A stretch of DNA of 64,000 nucleotides from JAWKRB01 sp041389885 (GTDB lineage Bacteria; Myxococcota_A; Polyangia; Polyangiales; Ga0077539): the NCBI GenBank assembly GCA_041389885.1, contig JAWKRB010000028.1:43140-107139 (forward strand), written 5' to 3'. This document shows, piece after piece, positions 53,731 to 62,365 of the stretch. The notes beneath the pieces are model-generated. The model did not search any database. It worked only from the letters and a program-made list of their open reading frames with translations, and was not told the DNA's origin. Position 1 is the stretch's first letter. Each line of letters begins with the position of its first letter. The position numbers and the translations under genes are program-made.

Positions 53731-54216
53731 TCAGTCGAGGGACCCGGCGCGGCGCGCCTTGAAGGCCCAGGTGCGCCGGGTGAAGGCACCCATCCTGACG
53801 ATGAGCGAGGCGTCGTCGCCGTGCCGCCAGTAGACAATCCGGTAGAGCGGCAACGGTGTGCCCGCCGGTCGGGTCGACGGCAGGTAGCGCGGCACCAGCT
53901 CGTTCAGCGAGTCGGGGTAGCGTCCGTGATCGGCGCGAAAGCGGTCCACCGCCGGGATGATCCGCCGCTCGTTGCGCATCACCAGTCCCGCGCCCCAGGA
54001 ACGGTCGAGGGCGATGGCTGACGCCGCCCCGACCGCGATGGCGACGAGCGAGATCGCCATGTGCCGGGCCCGGGTTCGCCGCCCGACGGCGAAGGTCACG
54101 AGGGCCCAGGGCACACCGACCGCGACGAACGCCAACGCGAGGACCGGGAAGATCCGCCCGTAGCAGCAGGAGGAGAGCAGGATCACGCCGGCGAAGGCCA
54201 CCACGGCGGTGGGCAT
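53731..54216 (-). CDS. hypothetical membrane protein
   Basis: A 161-residue protein with three N-terminal membrane segments ('VVAFAGVILLSSCC', 'IFPVLALAFVAVGVPWALVTFAV', 'MAISLVAIAVGAASAIALD'). A soluble outer domain with pseudopilin-like pattern follows: 'RIIPAVDRFRADHGRYPDSLNELVPRYLPS', reminiscent of type II secretion/prepilin C-terminal 'Y-P-xx-L' regions. No certain family. Confidence 0.6.
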   Translation of the reverse strand: MPTAVVAFAGVILLSSCCYGRIFPVLALAFVAVGVPWALVTFAVGRRTRARHMAISLVAIAVGAASAIALDRSWGAGLVMRNERRIIPAVDRFRADHGRYPDSLNELVPRYLPSTRPAGTPLPLYRIVYWRHGDDASLIVRMGAFTRRTWAFKARRAGSLD

Positions 54217-54294
54217 GCGCGTCGCCTCAGGCGGAGGAGGGTGGAGCGTCGCTTCGCGGTACGGACCTGCCGGGTGCTACCCTCTGGAGGGACC

Positions 54295-54492
54295 GTGCGC
54301 GTCGACGAAAACTATCCCCAGCTGCGGTTCCTGCTCTGGAATCGCGCCTCGAGCGAGGTGAGCGACGACGAGGCCTTCGCCCTCTATGAATCGAACCGCG
54401 CCTGGGTCTCGCCCGAGACGATGCCGCCTCGCGAGCGCCGCTATTTCGACGCGCTCGTCGCGCGCTTCGGGCGCGGGGTCTTCCTTGGCTGA
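54295..54492 (+). CDS. small partner of AbiEii-type nucleotidyltransferase
   Basis: A 65-residue acidic protein from a GTG with GGAGG upstream: 'ENYPQLRFLLWNRASSEVSDDEAFALYESNRAWVSPETMPPRERRYFDALVARFG'. Its end overlaps the start of the nucleotidyltransferase by 8 bp. Small proteins of this pattern often precede AbiEii-like genes. An antitoxin/partner role is inferred from position; it is not the usual winged-helix AbiEi. Confidence 0.65.
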   Translation: MRVDENYPQLRFLLWNRASSEVSDDEAFALYESNRAWVSPETMPPRERRYFDALVARFGRGVFLG

Positions 54493-55177
54493 GCGCCCCG
54501 AGAACCAGGTCGCGCTCGCGCTGCTCGAGCGCCTCGACGGCGGGCGACTCCGCGAGGCTAGCGCGTGGTTCGCCGGCGGCACCGCCATTTCGCTGCGCTG
54601 CGGTGAGTTTCGCGTGTCGCGCGACGTCGACTTCCTCTGCGCCTCGAACGACGGGTACCGCGAGCTGCGCGCCCGCGTGCGCGGCGAGGGCGCGCGCGGA
54701 CTCTTCACACGCGACGTCGACCTGCTCCGGGAGCCACGCATCGATCGCTACGGGATCCGCCTCGCGTTGGGCCTCGGCGACGTCGCGCTGAAGCTCGAGA
54801 TCGTCAGCGAAGGTCGGATCTCGCTCTCGGGGTTCGACGACGCCGCGCTCCCCGTCGCGCGCCTCACCGACGAGGACCTCGTCGCCGAGAAGCTCCTCGC
54901 CAACGACGACCGCTACCTCGACGACAGCGCCCTCGGTCGAGACGCGGTGGACCTGCTCATGCTCGAACGCACGCTCGGCGCGCTCCCTGACGCCGCGTGG
55001 ACCAAGGCGCGCGTGGCCTACGGCGCCTCCGTCGACCGCGCGTGGGAAGAGGCGCTCCGACGGATGCGCGCGCGGCCGGACCTCGTCGCGAGGGCCTTCG
55101 ACGTGATGGGCGTCTCCGCCGAAGCGCGCGATGTCGTCCGCACGAGGCTCGCGAGGCTACCCGACGACGAGGCGTGA
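54485..55177 (+). CDS. AbiEii/AbiGii-like nucleotidyltransferase (toxin candidate)
   Basis: A 230-residue protein of the nucleotidyltransferase family that includes the AbiEii toxin. Conserved pieces are 'WFAGGTAISLRCGEFRVSRDVDFL' (the GG[T/S]...RxSxDxDF active site), 'VALKLEIVSE' (third acidic strand) and 'LTDEDLVAEKLLANDDRYLD...RDAVDLLML' (the K-helix). The start is taken as the TTG at 54485; the longer open frame up to 54386 has poor coding sense. The AbiEii toxin acts by transferring nucleotides onto targets such as tRNA; here it is paired with a 65-aa protein instead of AbiEi. Confidence 0.8.
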   Translation: MAERPENQVALALLERLDGGRLREASAWFAGGTAISLRCGEFRVSRDVDFLCASNDGYRELRARVRGEGARGLFTRDVDLLREPRIDRYGIRLALGLGDVALKLEIVSEGRISLSGFDDAALPVARLTDEDLVAEKLLANDDRYLDDSALGRDAVDLLMLERTLGALPDAAWTKARVAYGASVDRAWEEALRRMRARPDLVARAFDVMGVSAEARDVVRTRLARLPDDEA

Positions 55178-55269
55178 CGATGGCGGCGCGGCAGGGGCGT
55201 TGCGCGAGTGGCTACGCGCCTTCGCGTCGTGCGCACGGGGAGCGCCACTCATGCTTCGGGGGATGAACA

Positions 55270-56878
55270 CCCAGGACCTCCCAATGATCAGGCGGTAGAT
55301 CCCAGAAGGACGCCTACTGGCTGAGCTTGGCATGGCGTCCGGAGCTCTGGGCGCAGATTCGCGTTCGCGGCCGCGGTACATCTCCCCTCCAGGAGGCGAA
55401 TGCTGCGGGCTGACTCCCCTCCCGGTTGTGGTGGCCTATAGGGGAGCCAACCCGCAGCTCTCGAATCGTGGATGAAGTGTCGACGGATCCCCAAACGACT
55501 GAGGCGTTTTCTCTCCAACATCGGGCTGCTCGGCGCCGTCACCAAGGCTCTGAAAGACCCCCGTCATCGGAAGGGGCGACAGTGGGCCTTCGGCTACCTC
55601 GTCGATCTGCTCCTCACCGGCGCTCTGGTGCAGGCACGGTCGCTCGCGGAGGTCGAACGCTGCAGCGAGCAGGTGAGCGTCCGCGTGCCCGACAGCACGC
55701 TCTCCTACCTCCTCGCTCGCATCGACCCCACGCCCCTGCGCGAGGTCTTGCGCGACAACGTCCGCACGATAAACCGCAGCAAGACCCTGCGGCCCGAGGG
55801 TCTCCCCTTCGGCGTGCTCGCCATCGACGGAAAGACCTCGTGGACCGGCGGGCACGCGGCAGACGACGAGGCCCAGCGACAGGGCAACGACTTCACCCTG
55901 CGATGGATGCGCGCGGTGCTCACCAGCGCGCGCTCCAGGCCCTGCATCAACCAGGACGTGATCCCAGCGAAGACCAACGAGATGGGTCACTTCCCGACCT
56001 TCTGGAAGGCGCTCAGACGCGCCTACAGCCGCGCGGATCTGTTCGCGCTCGTCTCCCTCGACGCGGGCTACAGCTCCAAGCAGAACGCGAAGATCATCGA
56101 CGATGACGGCTGTGGCTACCTGCTGCGAATCAAGGGTGAGCAGCCGATGCTGCTCGCCGAGATGAAGCGCCTCTTGTTGCCGCGCGCGGGCCAGCCAGAG
56201 GCGGCCTCACCTTGGGAGAGCGTGAAGGGTCGGCAGGTGCAGCAGCGCCTGGTGCGCCGCAGGGAGATCGCGGGCTTCGATGACTGGGCACACTCCCGGC
56301 AGACGTGGTTGGTCCAGACGGTGGTGCGACACAAGGACGGTCACGAGGAGGTGGTGATGGAGCGCTACTACCTCACGAACCTGTTGTGGAACGCGCTGTC
56401 CGCGAAGCAGATCCTGCATGTGGTGCGGGGGCACTGGTCGATCGAGAACGACTGCAACTGGGTGCTGGACGTCGCCTGGGAGGAAGACACCACGGCGTGG
56501 GCGACGAACGCGGGCCGGGTAGCCACGCACCATCCGCTTCGGACGCTGAGCTGGCTGCGGATGCTGGCCTACAACGTGTTGGGGTGGCTGAAGCGCGTTC
56601 GGCTACGCTCGCGCCCTACGTGGTCGGCGCTGCGAGATGCGCTGCGACGTGTGCTTCTCCCGATCCCTAGCGCAACCGAGATGGAGCTCGAATTGCTCCC
56701 ACTTGGCTGAGGGTCCGTCGCGCCCTCCCCGACCGAGCGCCTCCGCCGCACGCTCGAACCACATCACCACGTCGCATCCCTCGTGGCCTGGGGAGGGAAA
56801 CATCCGCCCACCAAGCGCCCGCCGGGGCAGCGACCGCTACTCCTCAGGGAACGGCTCCGTTTGTTGGGAGGTCCTGGG
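55270..56878 (+). mobile_element. ISAs1-like insertion sequence
   Basis: The left terminal repeat CCCAGGACCTCCCAA (55270-55284) is perfectly matched by TTGGGAGGTCCTGGG (56864-56878). They bracket a single transposase gene with about 200 bp of non-coding DNA to the left and 150 bp to the right. Total about 1.61 kb. No target duplication is clear outside the repeats. Confidence 0.8.
55472..56710 (+). CDS. ISAs1-family-like transposase
   Basis: A 412-residue DDE transposase. An N-terminal helical region with 'DPRHRKGRQWAFGYLVDLLLTGAL' precedes the catalytic blocks 'PFGVLAIDGKTSW' (first Asp), 'LVSLDAGYSSKQNAKIIDDDGCGYLLRIKGEQP' (second Asp) and 'VVRGHWSIENDCNWVLDVAWEEDTTAW' (Glu in the H-W-x-I-E-N block). 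These are the ISAs1/DDE_Tnp signatures. All three acidic residues are intact and the frame is complete, so the element may still be active. Terminal 15-bp inverted repeats flank it at 55270 and 56878. Confidence 0.88.
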   Translation: MKCRRIPKRLRRFLSNIGLLGAVTKALKDPRHRKGRQWAFGYLVDLLLTGALVQARSLAEVERCSEQVSVRVPDSTLSYLLARIDPTPLREVLRDNVRTINRSKTLRPEGLPFGVLAIDGKTSWTGGHAADDEAQRQGNDFTLRWMRAVLTSARSRPCINQDVIPAKTNEMGHFPTFWKALRRAYSRADLFALVSLDAGYSSKQNAKIIDDDGCGYLLRIKGEQPMLLAEMKRLLLPRAGQPEAASPWESVKGRQVQQRLVRRREIAGFDDWAHSRQTWLVQTVVRHKDGHEEVVMERYYLTNLLWNALSAKQILHVVRGHWSIENDCNWVLDVAWEEDTTAWATNAGRVATHHPLRTLSWLRMLAYNVLGWLKRVRLRSRPTWSALRDALRRVLLPIPSATEMELELLPLG

Positions 56879-56886
56879 GCGGGCAC

Positions 56887-56915
56887 TTGACCGAATGACT
56901 GATCGCATGTACAGC
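56887..56915 (+). promoter_or_regulatory. possible promoter for the TcmP operon
   Basis: TTGACC (56887-56892) and TACAGC (56910-56915) are 17 bp apart, immediately right of the insertion sequence end. The -35 box lies only 8 bp outside the terminal repeat, so the IS may have supplied or disturbed upstream control. Confidence 0.35.
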
Positions 56916-56965
56916 TCACAAGAATCCGGCGCCCCATGGCGGCGCAGATTTCATGGGGGTCGTCG

Positions 56966-58090
56966 ATGTCCAACGAGAAGTTCTTCACGGAGCAGCGAGA
57001 GCAGTCCCTGGTCAAGAGCACCATCGTCTCCAAGTATTTCGGCGCGTGGGCGAGGATCATCCTCCCTCAGACTCGGGCCGGGCGCATCGCCTACCTCGAC
57101 CTCTTCGCCGGTCCGGGGCGCTACGAGGAGGGGGCCGAGTCAACGCCGATCATGGTGTTGCGACAGGCCATCGCAGACCCGAAGCTCCGGGCGTCCCTGG
57201 TGACGATCTTCAACGACCGCGACGAGAAGAACTGCACCTCACTTCAGAGGGCGATCTCGGAGATCGAGGGCATCGAGGGGCTGAAGCACCCCAGCCAGGT
57301 GATGAACAAGGAGGTTGGCACGGAGATGGTCAAGCTCTTCGAGTCCATGAACCTCGTCCCGACGCTCTTCTTCGTGGACCCATGGGGCTACAAGGGCCTC
57401 TCGCTCAAGCTCATCAACTCCGTGCTCCAGAACTGGGGCTGCGACGGCGTGTTCTTCCTGAATTACAACCGGGTGAACGCCGGCCTCTCGAACCCGCTGG
57501 TCAAGCCCCACATGGAGGCCCTCTTCGGGGTGGAGCGCGCTGAGGCGCTCCGTGCCCGCGTCGAAGGCCTCTCGCCGCGAGATCGGGAGACGGCGGTCAT
57601 CGAGGAGCTCGCACAGGCACTCCATGACCTGGGTGGGAGGTACGTGCTGCCGTTTCAGTTCCGGAACAACGACGGCACCCGCACGAGCCACTACCTGGTG
57701 TTTGTGAGCAAGAATGTGCTGGGGTACAAGCTGATGAAGGACATCATGGCCAAGGAGAGCTCCCTCCTGGATCAGGGGGTGCCGTCGTTCAGCTACTGCC
57801 CCGCGGACGAGCGATTCCCGCTTCTATTCTTGCTCAACCGTCCGCTCGACGCGCTCGGCCCGATGCTCTGCGACGAGTACGCGGGGAGGTCCCTCACCGT
57901 GGGGCAGCTCTTCATGGAGCATAACGTCGGCCGCCCCTACATCCTGCGGAACTACCAGGAGGTCCTACGCGATCTTGAGGCCCGCGGCGTGGTCACCATT
58001 GACCCGCCCGCTTCACAGCGCCCGTCTCGAAAGGGGGTCCTCACCCTGGCGGAGAAGTGTCGGGTGAGCTTTCCCCGGGGATCGAGCTAG
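56966..58090 (+). CDS. tcmP: three-Cys-motif partner protein TcmP
   Basis: A 374-residue soluble protein matching the TcmP family. It has an N-terminal helix 'EQSLVKSTIVSKYFGAWARIIL', then a methyltransferase-like Rossmann start 'RIAYLDLFAGPGRYEEGAESTP' (FAGPG at 47-51), 'FFVDPWGYKGLSLKLINSVL', 'GVFFLNYNRVNAGLSNPLVKPHMEALFG' and a C-terminal winged region ('SLTVGQLFMEHNVGRPYILRNYQEVLRDLEARGVVTI'). Function unproven; the fold suggests a SAM- or nucleotide-binding modifier. The ATG at 56966 is preceded by GGGGG; an ATG 30 bp upstream is less likely. Coupled to the DUF5131 gene. Confidence 0.9.
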   Translation: MSNEKFFTEQREQSLVKSTIVSKYFGAWARIILPQTRAGRIAYLDLFAGPGRYEEGAESTPIMVLRQAIADPKLRASLVTIFNDRDEKNCTSLQRAISEIEGIEGLKHPSQVMNKEVGTEMVKLFESMNLVPTLFFVDPWGYKGLSLKLINSVLQNWGCDGVFFLNYNRVNAGLSNPLVKPHMEALFGVERAEALRARVEGLSPRDRETAVIEELAQALHDLGGRYVLPFQFRNNDGTRTSHYLVFVSKNVLGYKLMKDIMAKESSLLDQGVPSFSYCPADERFPLLFLLNRPLDALGPMLCDEYAGRSLTVGQLFMEHNVGRPYILRNYQEVLRDLEARGVVTIDPPASQRPSRKGVLTLAEKCRVSFPRGSS

Positions 58091-58092
58091 CC

Positions 58093-58983
58093 GTGGGCGC
58101 GGGCTCGTCGATCGAATGGACCGAGGCCACCTGGAACCCGCTTACGGGCTGCGACAAGATCAGCCCAGGGTGCAAGCACTGCTACGCCGAGCGCATGGCC
58201 GTACGACTGAAAGCCATGGGCGTGGCGAACTACGCGAACGGCTTCGACCTCACCCTCCACGAGTCCGCGCTGCAGATCCCCCTGGGGTGGCGTCAGCCCC
58301 GCACGATCTTCGTCAACTCCATGAGCGACCTGTTTCACAAGGACGTGCCGCTCTCCTTCATCCAGCGCGTGTTCGACGTCATTCAACGCTCGCACTGGCA
58401 CCAGTTCCAGATGCTCACGAAGCGCGCGGATCGACTGTCATCCTTGTCGTCATCGCTCCCGTGGCCCGATCACCTGTGGATGGGCGTGAGCATCGAGAGC
58501 GCGAAGTACGCCCCCCGCATCGACCACCTGCGCTCGGTGCCGGCCAGGGTGCGCTTTCTCTCGCTCGAACCGCTCCTCGGGCCGCTTCCATCACTCGACC
58601 TCTGCGGAATCCACTGGGTGATCGTCGGCGGGGAGTCCGGGCCTGGGGCGCGCGCGATGGACCCGGGCTGGGTGCGCGACCTCCGGGACCAGTGCGTCGC
58701 CGCGAAGGTGCCGTTCTTCTTCAAGCAGTGGGGCGGGGTGAACAAGAAGAAGACCGGCCGCACGTTGGATGATCGCACCTGGGACGAGCTGCCGAGCGTG
58801 CCGGTGCATCTTGGTTCCCGCCAGCGTTCGCTCCCTCTGCTCGCGCCCGACCGAAGCGCTCTCTCTCCAGCGACGCGGGGGACAGGGCGCGCGGTGGCGG
58901 GATTCGGGGCCGAGACTCCATCGCAAGGACAGAAATCGCACGGGCGCGCTTCGCCGCTTGAAGCGGGACGTCCGGTCGACTAG
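58093..58983 (+). CDS. DUF5131 / phage Gp37-Gp68 'three-Cys-motif' protein
   Basis: The frame encodes the N-terminal signature 'IEWTEATWNPLTGCDKISPGCKHCYAERMA', with Cys 20, 27 and 30 (C-x6-C-x2-C). Then follow 'IFVNSMSDLFHKDVPLSFIQRVFDVIQ', 'HQFQMLTKRADRL', 'LWMGVSIESAKYAPRIDHLRSVPARVRFLSLEPLLGPLP', 'WVIVGGESGPGARAMDPGWVRDLRDQCVAAKVPFFFKQWGG' and 'TGRTLDDRTWDELP'. This is the whole family core; the remaining 60 residues (to the stop) are Arg/Ser-rich and probably not part of it, suggesting loss of the native stop. GTG 58093 is chosen; GTG 58057 would overlap tcmP by 34 bp. The three Cys probably hold an iron-sulfur cluster. Confidence 0.88.
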   Translation: MGAGSSIEWTEATWNPLTGCDKISPGCKHCYAERMAVRLKAMGVANYANGFDLTLHESALQIPLGWRQPRTIFVNSMSDLFHKDVPLSFIQRVFDVIQRSHWHQFQMLTKRADRLSSLSSSLPWPDHLWMGVSIESAKYAPRIDHLRSVPARVRFLSLEPLLGPLPSLDLCGIHWVIVGGESGPGARAMDPGWVRDLRDQCVAAKVPFFFKQWGGVNKKKTGRTLDDRTWDELPSVPVHLGSRQRSLPLLAPDRSALSPATRGTGRAVAGFGAETPSQGQKSHGRASPLEAGRPVD

Positions 58984-58992
58984 CGTCGCGGC

Positions 58993-61086
58993 GTGTTGCG
59001 TTTGGTGGACAGCCCGTTCGTGGAGGACGAAGCGCGAGCGGTGGTTGATGCGCTGCGACAGGGCACCCGCGTCGCGCTGCATGGCAGAGACGCTCTCGAC
59101 CCGATCGCAGCGATCACGACAGACACATTCGGGCCTTCCGTCGCCGTCGCGCGGGTGTCGGCGGGCCTCGATCAGGTCGCACGCACGGTGCTGGAACTCG
59201 GGCGCTGCGCGGATCCCACGGCCCTCGGGGAGATCGACGTCGCGCTGCGCGCGCCCGACGGAATTGGTGCGGCGCTGAACGCGCTCGGCAGCGCGCTGCG
59301 CGGCCGGTGCGTCGTGGTCGAACACGTCGAGCAGTTCGCCTCACTCGCTGGGGACGAGATCGCCAACGCGGTGCGGGCGCGTCGGCACGCCCTGGTCGAT
59401 TGGATCCTGGACCGCGCCGACCTCGTCACGAGCGATTCGCCCGTGGCGCAGTGGACGGGAGCGGTCCGCCAGGTCTCGACGAGCGATGCCGTTGCAGCGC
59501 TTCGAAACGGCGCCGCGCAGCCCCCATCGATCCCTTGGAGCGAGGTCGGCCGCAACGAGGTCTTCACGCTGGCGCTCCAGCTTCAGGCTGTCGAGAGCGA
59601 CGACGATGAAGACGAGCCTCCGCTCCGAACGTGGGACCCGGAGGCCCTGCGCTCGCGGCTCTGGGAGGCGCTGCCCGAGACGACCTCGACGCTGCTCGGT
59701 CACATTGCCGTCTTCGGGCGACCGCTCCCGGTTCGCCTCATCGAGCGGCTCCCTTGCTTCGATCGCGACGCGCTCAACCGCGGGAGCGAGCTCGCGCTCT
59801 GGCGGCGGCGAGGCGACGAGGTCGTGCCCGCGAACGGATGGACGGACTGGTGCTATCGCGCGCGTCCCTCGGAGGAGCTGCGCTCAACGCGGCGCACGCT
59901 CGCCGAGACCTTCGCGACGGAGGTGCGCCCCGACGACCCCTCCGCCTCGCGCGCGGGTCTCACCCTCCTCGACACCTTTCGCCTCTTCGTAGAGCTTGGC
60001 GACGTCGAGCGCGCGCTCCCCTTCGCCCGGCACGGCATCGAGCTGCTCGCGGGTCACGCGCGGGACCTCTCTCGCAACCATCGATACGCCGACGCCGCGC
60101 GGGTCTATGAGCGCATCGCGGGGTCGGCGCTGCCGATGCCGCAGCGCCTCCGCGGGTATGTGAAGCACTATCTCCACTTCAATCGCGCCCACGCGAGGCC
60201 CGAGCTCGAGCCTGTCCTGGAGACCGCGCGAGGCTACGACGAGGCGCTCCGCGACTGGCCCCAGAACGCGATCTTCGCGTCTCGCACCGTTCGCGCCTGG
60301 TTCCTCGCCGGGCACGCAGAGAGGGCTCGCGACTGCTTGCACGAGTCTCTGTCGCGTGTGCCGCCGCATCCCGACAAGCGTGGACGTCTGGTGGCGCGCA
60401 CGGCCCGTCGGCTGGCGGAGCTCGGGCATCCGGTCTACGCCATGGAGGTGCTCGGGGACTTCCAGCCAGGCACCGAGCACGCCGCGGACGACCTTCGTCG
60501 GCTCGCGAAGGTCCTCGCTGACGGCTGGTATGCGAGCCGCATCGAGCTCACCGACCATTGCCCTCTCGTGCTGCACCGCCCCGAGCGCTTTCGGATGGTG
60601 CAGCAGGGAGGGCAATGGCGATTGATGGCCGACCGGCTCGGGTACTCGGCCCGATGCGCCACGCCCATCGCATGCGTAGGCGACTTCGTGCGCGCCCTCT
60701 CAGACGAGGTTCGCGCGCTGTCGCGCGCGTTCGACCGTGACCTCGACGACGACGCGCGAGACCGCAAGCGCACGCTGCTCGGAGCGGTCGATGTCATCGC
60801 CTCGGGCCTCGACGCGCCCTCATCGGCAACGACCTGGGTCATGGGACACCTTGAGCGTGAAGCGAACGGATCGCTCTGGCTGATCGCGCCGCAGAACGTC
60901 CACGCCCGATACGAGGTCCCACCTGCCCTCGCGGAGTCCCTGACCGTCGGAGACACCGGGTGGCTGGCGGAGGTCACCGCCGGACCGTCAGGCGTCCCTC
61001 AGGGCCCGGTGATCCAGCTGGAGTCGTTGCCCTCGTCGGACCGCGACGATGTCTGGCGGCGCTGGCGCGAGCGGTTGAGCGAATGA
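58993..61086 (+). CDS. inactive-STAND-like TPR protein
   Basis: A 697-residue protein, GTG start. Residues 1-180 resemble a P-loop NTPase whose ATP site has decayed: where Walker A would be it reads 'VALHGRDALDPIAAITTDTF', and the Walker B strand is 'CVVVEHVEQFASL'. A winged-helix region around 225-300 ('ALPETTSTLLGHIAVFGRPLPVRLIERL') precedes helical TPR-like repeats (about 320-520: 'LDTFRLFVELGDVERALPFARHGIELLAG', 'YADAARVYERIAGSAL', 'AWFLAGHAERARDCLHESLSRVP'). A C-terminal domain of about 150 residues is unknown. Overall this is the STAND sensor plan without ATPase residues (iSTAND-like, inference). Its stop overlaps the MBL start (ATGA). Confidence 0.7.
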   Translation: MLRLVDSPFVEDEARAVVDALRQGTRVALHGRDALDPIAAITTDTFGPSVAVARVSAGLDQVARTVLELGRCADPTALGEIDVALRAPDGIGAALNALGSALRGRCVVVEHVEQFASLAGDEIANAVRARRHALVDWILDRADLVTSDSPVAQWTGAVRQVSTSDAVAALRNGAAQPPSIPWSEVGRNEVFTLALQLQAVESDDDEDEPPLRTWDPEALRSRLWEALPETTSTLLGHIAVFGRPLPVRLIERLPCFDRDALNRGSELALWRRRGDEVVPANGWTDWCYRARPSEELRSTRRTLAETFATEVRPDDPSASRAGLTLLDTFRLFVELGDVERALPFARHGIELLAGHARDLSRNHRYADAARVYERIAGSALPMPQRLRGYVKHYLHFNRAHARPELEPVLETARGYDEALRDWPQNAIFASRTVRAWFLAGHAERARDCLHESLSRVPPHPDKRGRLVARTARRLAELGHPVYAMEVLGDFQPGTEHAADDLRRLAKVLADGWYASRIELTDHCPLVLHRPERFRMVQQGGQWRLMADRLGYSARCATPIACVGDFVRALSDEVRALSRAFDRDLDDDARDRKRTLLGAVDVIASGLDAPSSATTWVMGHLEREANGSLWLIAPQNVHARYEVPPALAESLTVGDTGWLAEVTAGPSGVPQGPVIQLESLPSSDRDDVWRRWRERLSE

Positions 61087-62126
61087 GCCGCGATCCGTCG
61101 CGCCTCGATGTCTACTGCCTCGACGTCGGACAGGGCGATTGCAGCGTGATCCTCCCGCCCGACGGCGAGGGCGACCCTATCCTCTTCGACTGCGCCGACA
61201 GCTACGTCGCGGAGCGATTCTTCTTGAACCACGGCGTGAACCGGCTCGAAGCCGTCGTGGTCTCTCACCTCGATGTCGACCACATCCGCGGCGTGCTCCC
61301 GTTCCTGAAGACCTTCTTCGCGGGGGGCGGCAAGGTGCATCAGCTCGTCCTGGGCATCGATCGCGACGAACCGGGCGACGCGGCGACGGAGCTGATCGGT
61401 GCAGCGCTGCGTTGGGCGAATGATCTCGCGCCCGATGGCTTTCAGCTCTTCGCACCCTTTCGGGAGGCCGGGCCAAGGCGCATCGCCTCAGGCAACGGCT
61501 GGGACGTGGATCTCGTCCTCCCGCACTACCCGACCACGATGGGGGTGCAGCTCGCGGGGAACCAGCCCAACCGAGGATCGGCTGTCCTGCGCGTATCGCG
61601 GGGCAGCGCCGTGGTGCTCCTCGGCGGCGATGCCGAACTTGGATCCTGGGAGCGCCTGGAGCCCTCGCTGCGCCCGGCTCGGCTGATCCGCACGCCCCAT
61701 CACGGAGGGGACATCCTCAACGGCGCCGTGACCTGGAAGAACTTCGGCGACCTCTACGACGCCGTACAGGCTGATCATGCTGTGATTTCGGTCGGGACGA
61801 AGAACAGGCACGGTCACCCTGTCCCTGATCACCTCACCGCCGCGCGGCGCGGTGGTCAGTGTCGGGTGCTCTGTACCCAGTTGACCCCGCAGTGTCACAG
61901 CGATGTGTCGTCGGTGCGCGACCCGCATGGCCTCGCAACCAGCATCGAGTACCCGTACCGGCACCTCGCCGTACGCGGGCACCCATCAACGCGACCTCGG
62001 GCCGAAGTCCCGTGCGCTGGAACTGTGCTGGTCTCGATGGATCAACATGGCGCGATCACGGTCTCGCCGACACCGAAGCGGCACGGTGATTTTCTCGCGC
62101 TGCTGAACACCCCGATGTGTCGGTGA
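61083..62126 (+). CDS. ComEC-like metallo-beta-lactamase-fold hydrolase
   Basis: A 347-residue MBL-fold protein of the ComEC/Rec2 C-terminal type: 'LDVYCLDVGQGDCSVILPP' (DVGQGD at 14-19), the metal motif SHLDVDHIRG (H62, D64, D66, H67), a third-ligand strand 'VVLLGGDAELGSWERL' and 'LIRTPHHGGDIL', then 'HAVISVGTKNRHGHP'. No membrane segments, so it is a soluble nuclease- or phosphodiesterase-like effector. It is translated from within the stop of the iSTAND-like gene, so the two act as one unit; MBL effectors with STAND partners occur in bacterial immune systems (established for Avs-type systems). Confidence 0.83.
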   Translation: MSRDPSRLDVYCLDVGQGDCSVILPPDGEGDPILFDCADSYVAERFFLNHGVNRLEAVVVSHLDVDHIRGVLPFLKTFFAGGGKVHQLVLGIDRDEPGDAATELIGAALRWANDLAPDGFQLFAPFREAGPRRIASGNGWDVDLVLPHYPTTMGVQLAGNQPNRGSAVLRVSRGSAVVLLGGDAELGSWERLEPSLRPARLIRTPHHGGDILNGAVTWKNFGDLYDAVQADHAVISVGTKNRHGHPVPDHLTAARRGGQCRVLCTQLTPQCHSDVSSVRDPHGLATSIEYPYRHLAVRGHPSTRPRAEVPCAGTVLVSMDQHGAITVSPTPKRHGDFLALLNTPMCR

Positions 62127-62365
62127 ATCACCCGGGCGCGACCGGGTCGTCCCTCCGACGCGCGCGCGAGCCGCTACGACGCGCGGAAACACCCGCCCCG
62201 ACGCGCTCGCGAGCCACTCCGCCGCCGGGACTCCCCAGTAAGCCCTTGAAATCACGTGCTCCGACGGTTACGTCGGAGGCTCCCGGCCGCGTCGGAGCAC
62301 ATCGCGCGACCTTCGGAGGGGGGTCAGTGGTACTTCGAAGCGTCCTCGCGACGCGTCGGCGGCGC

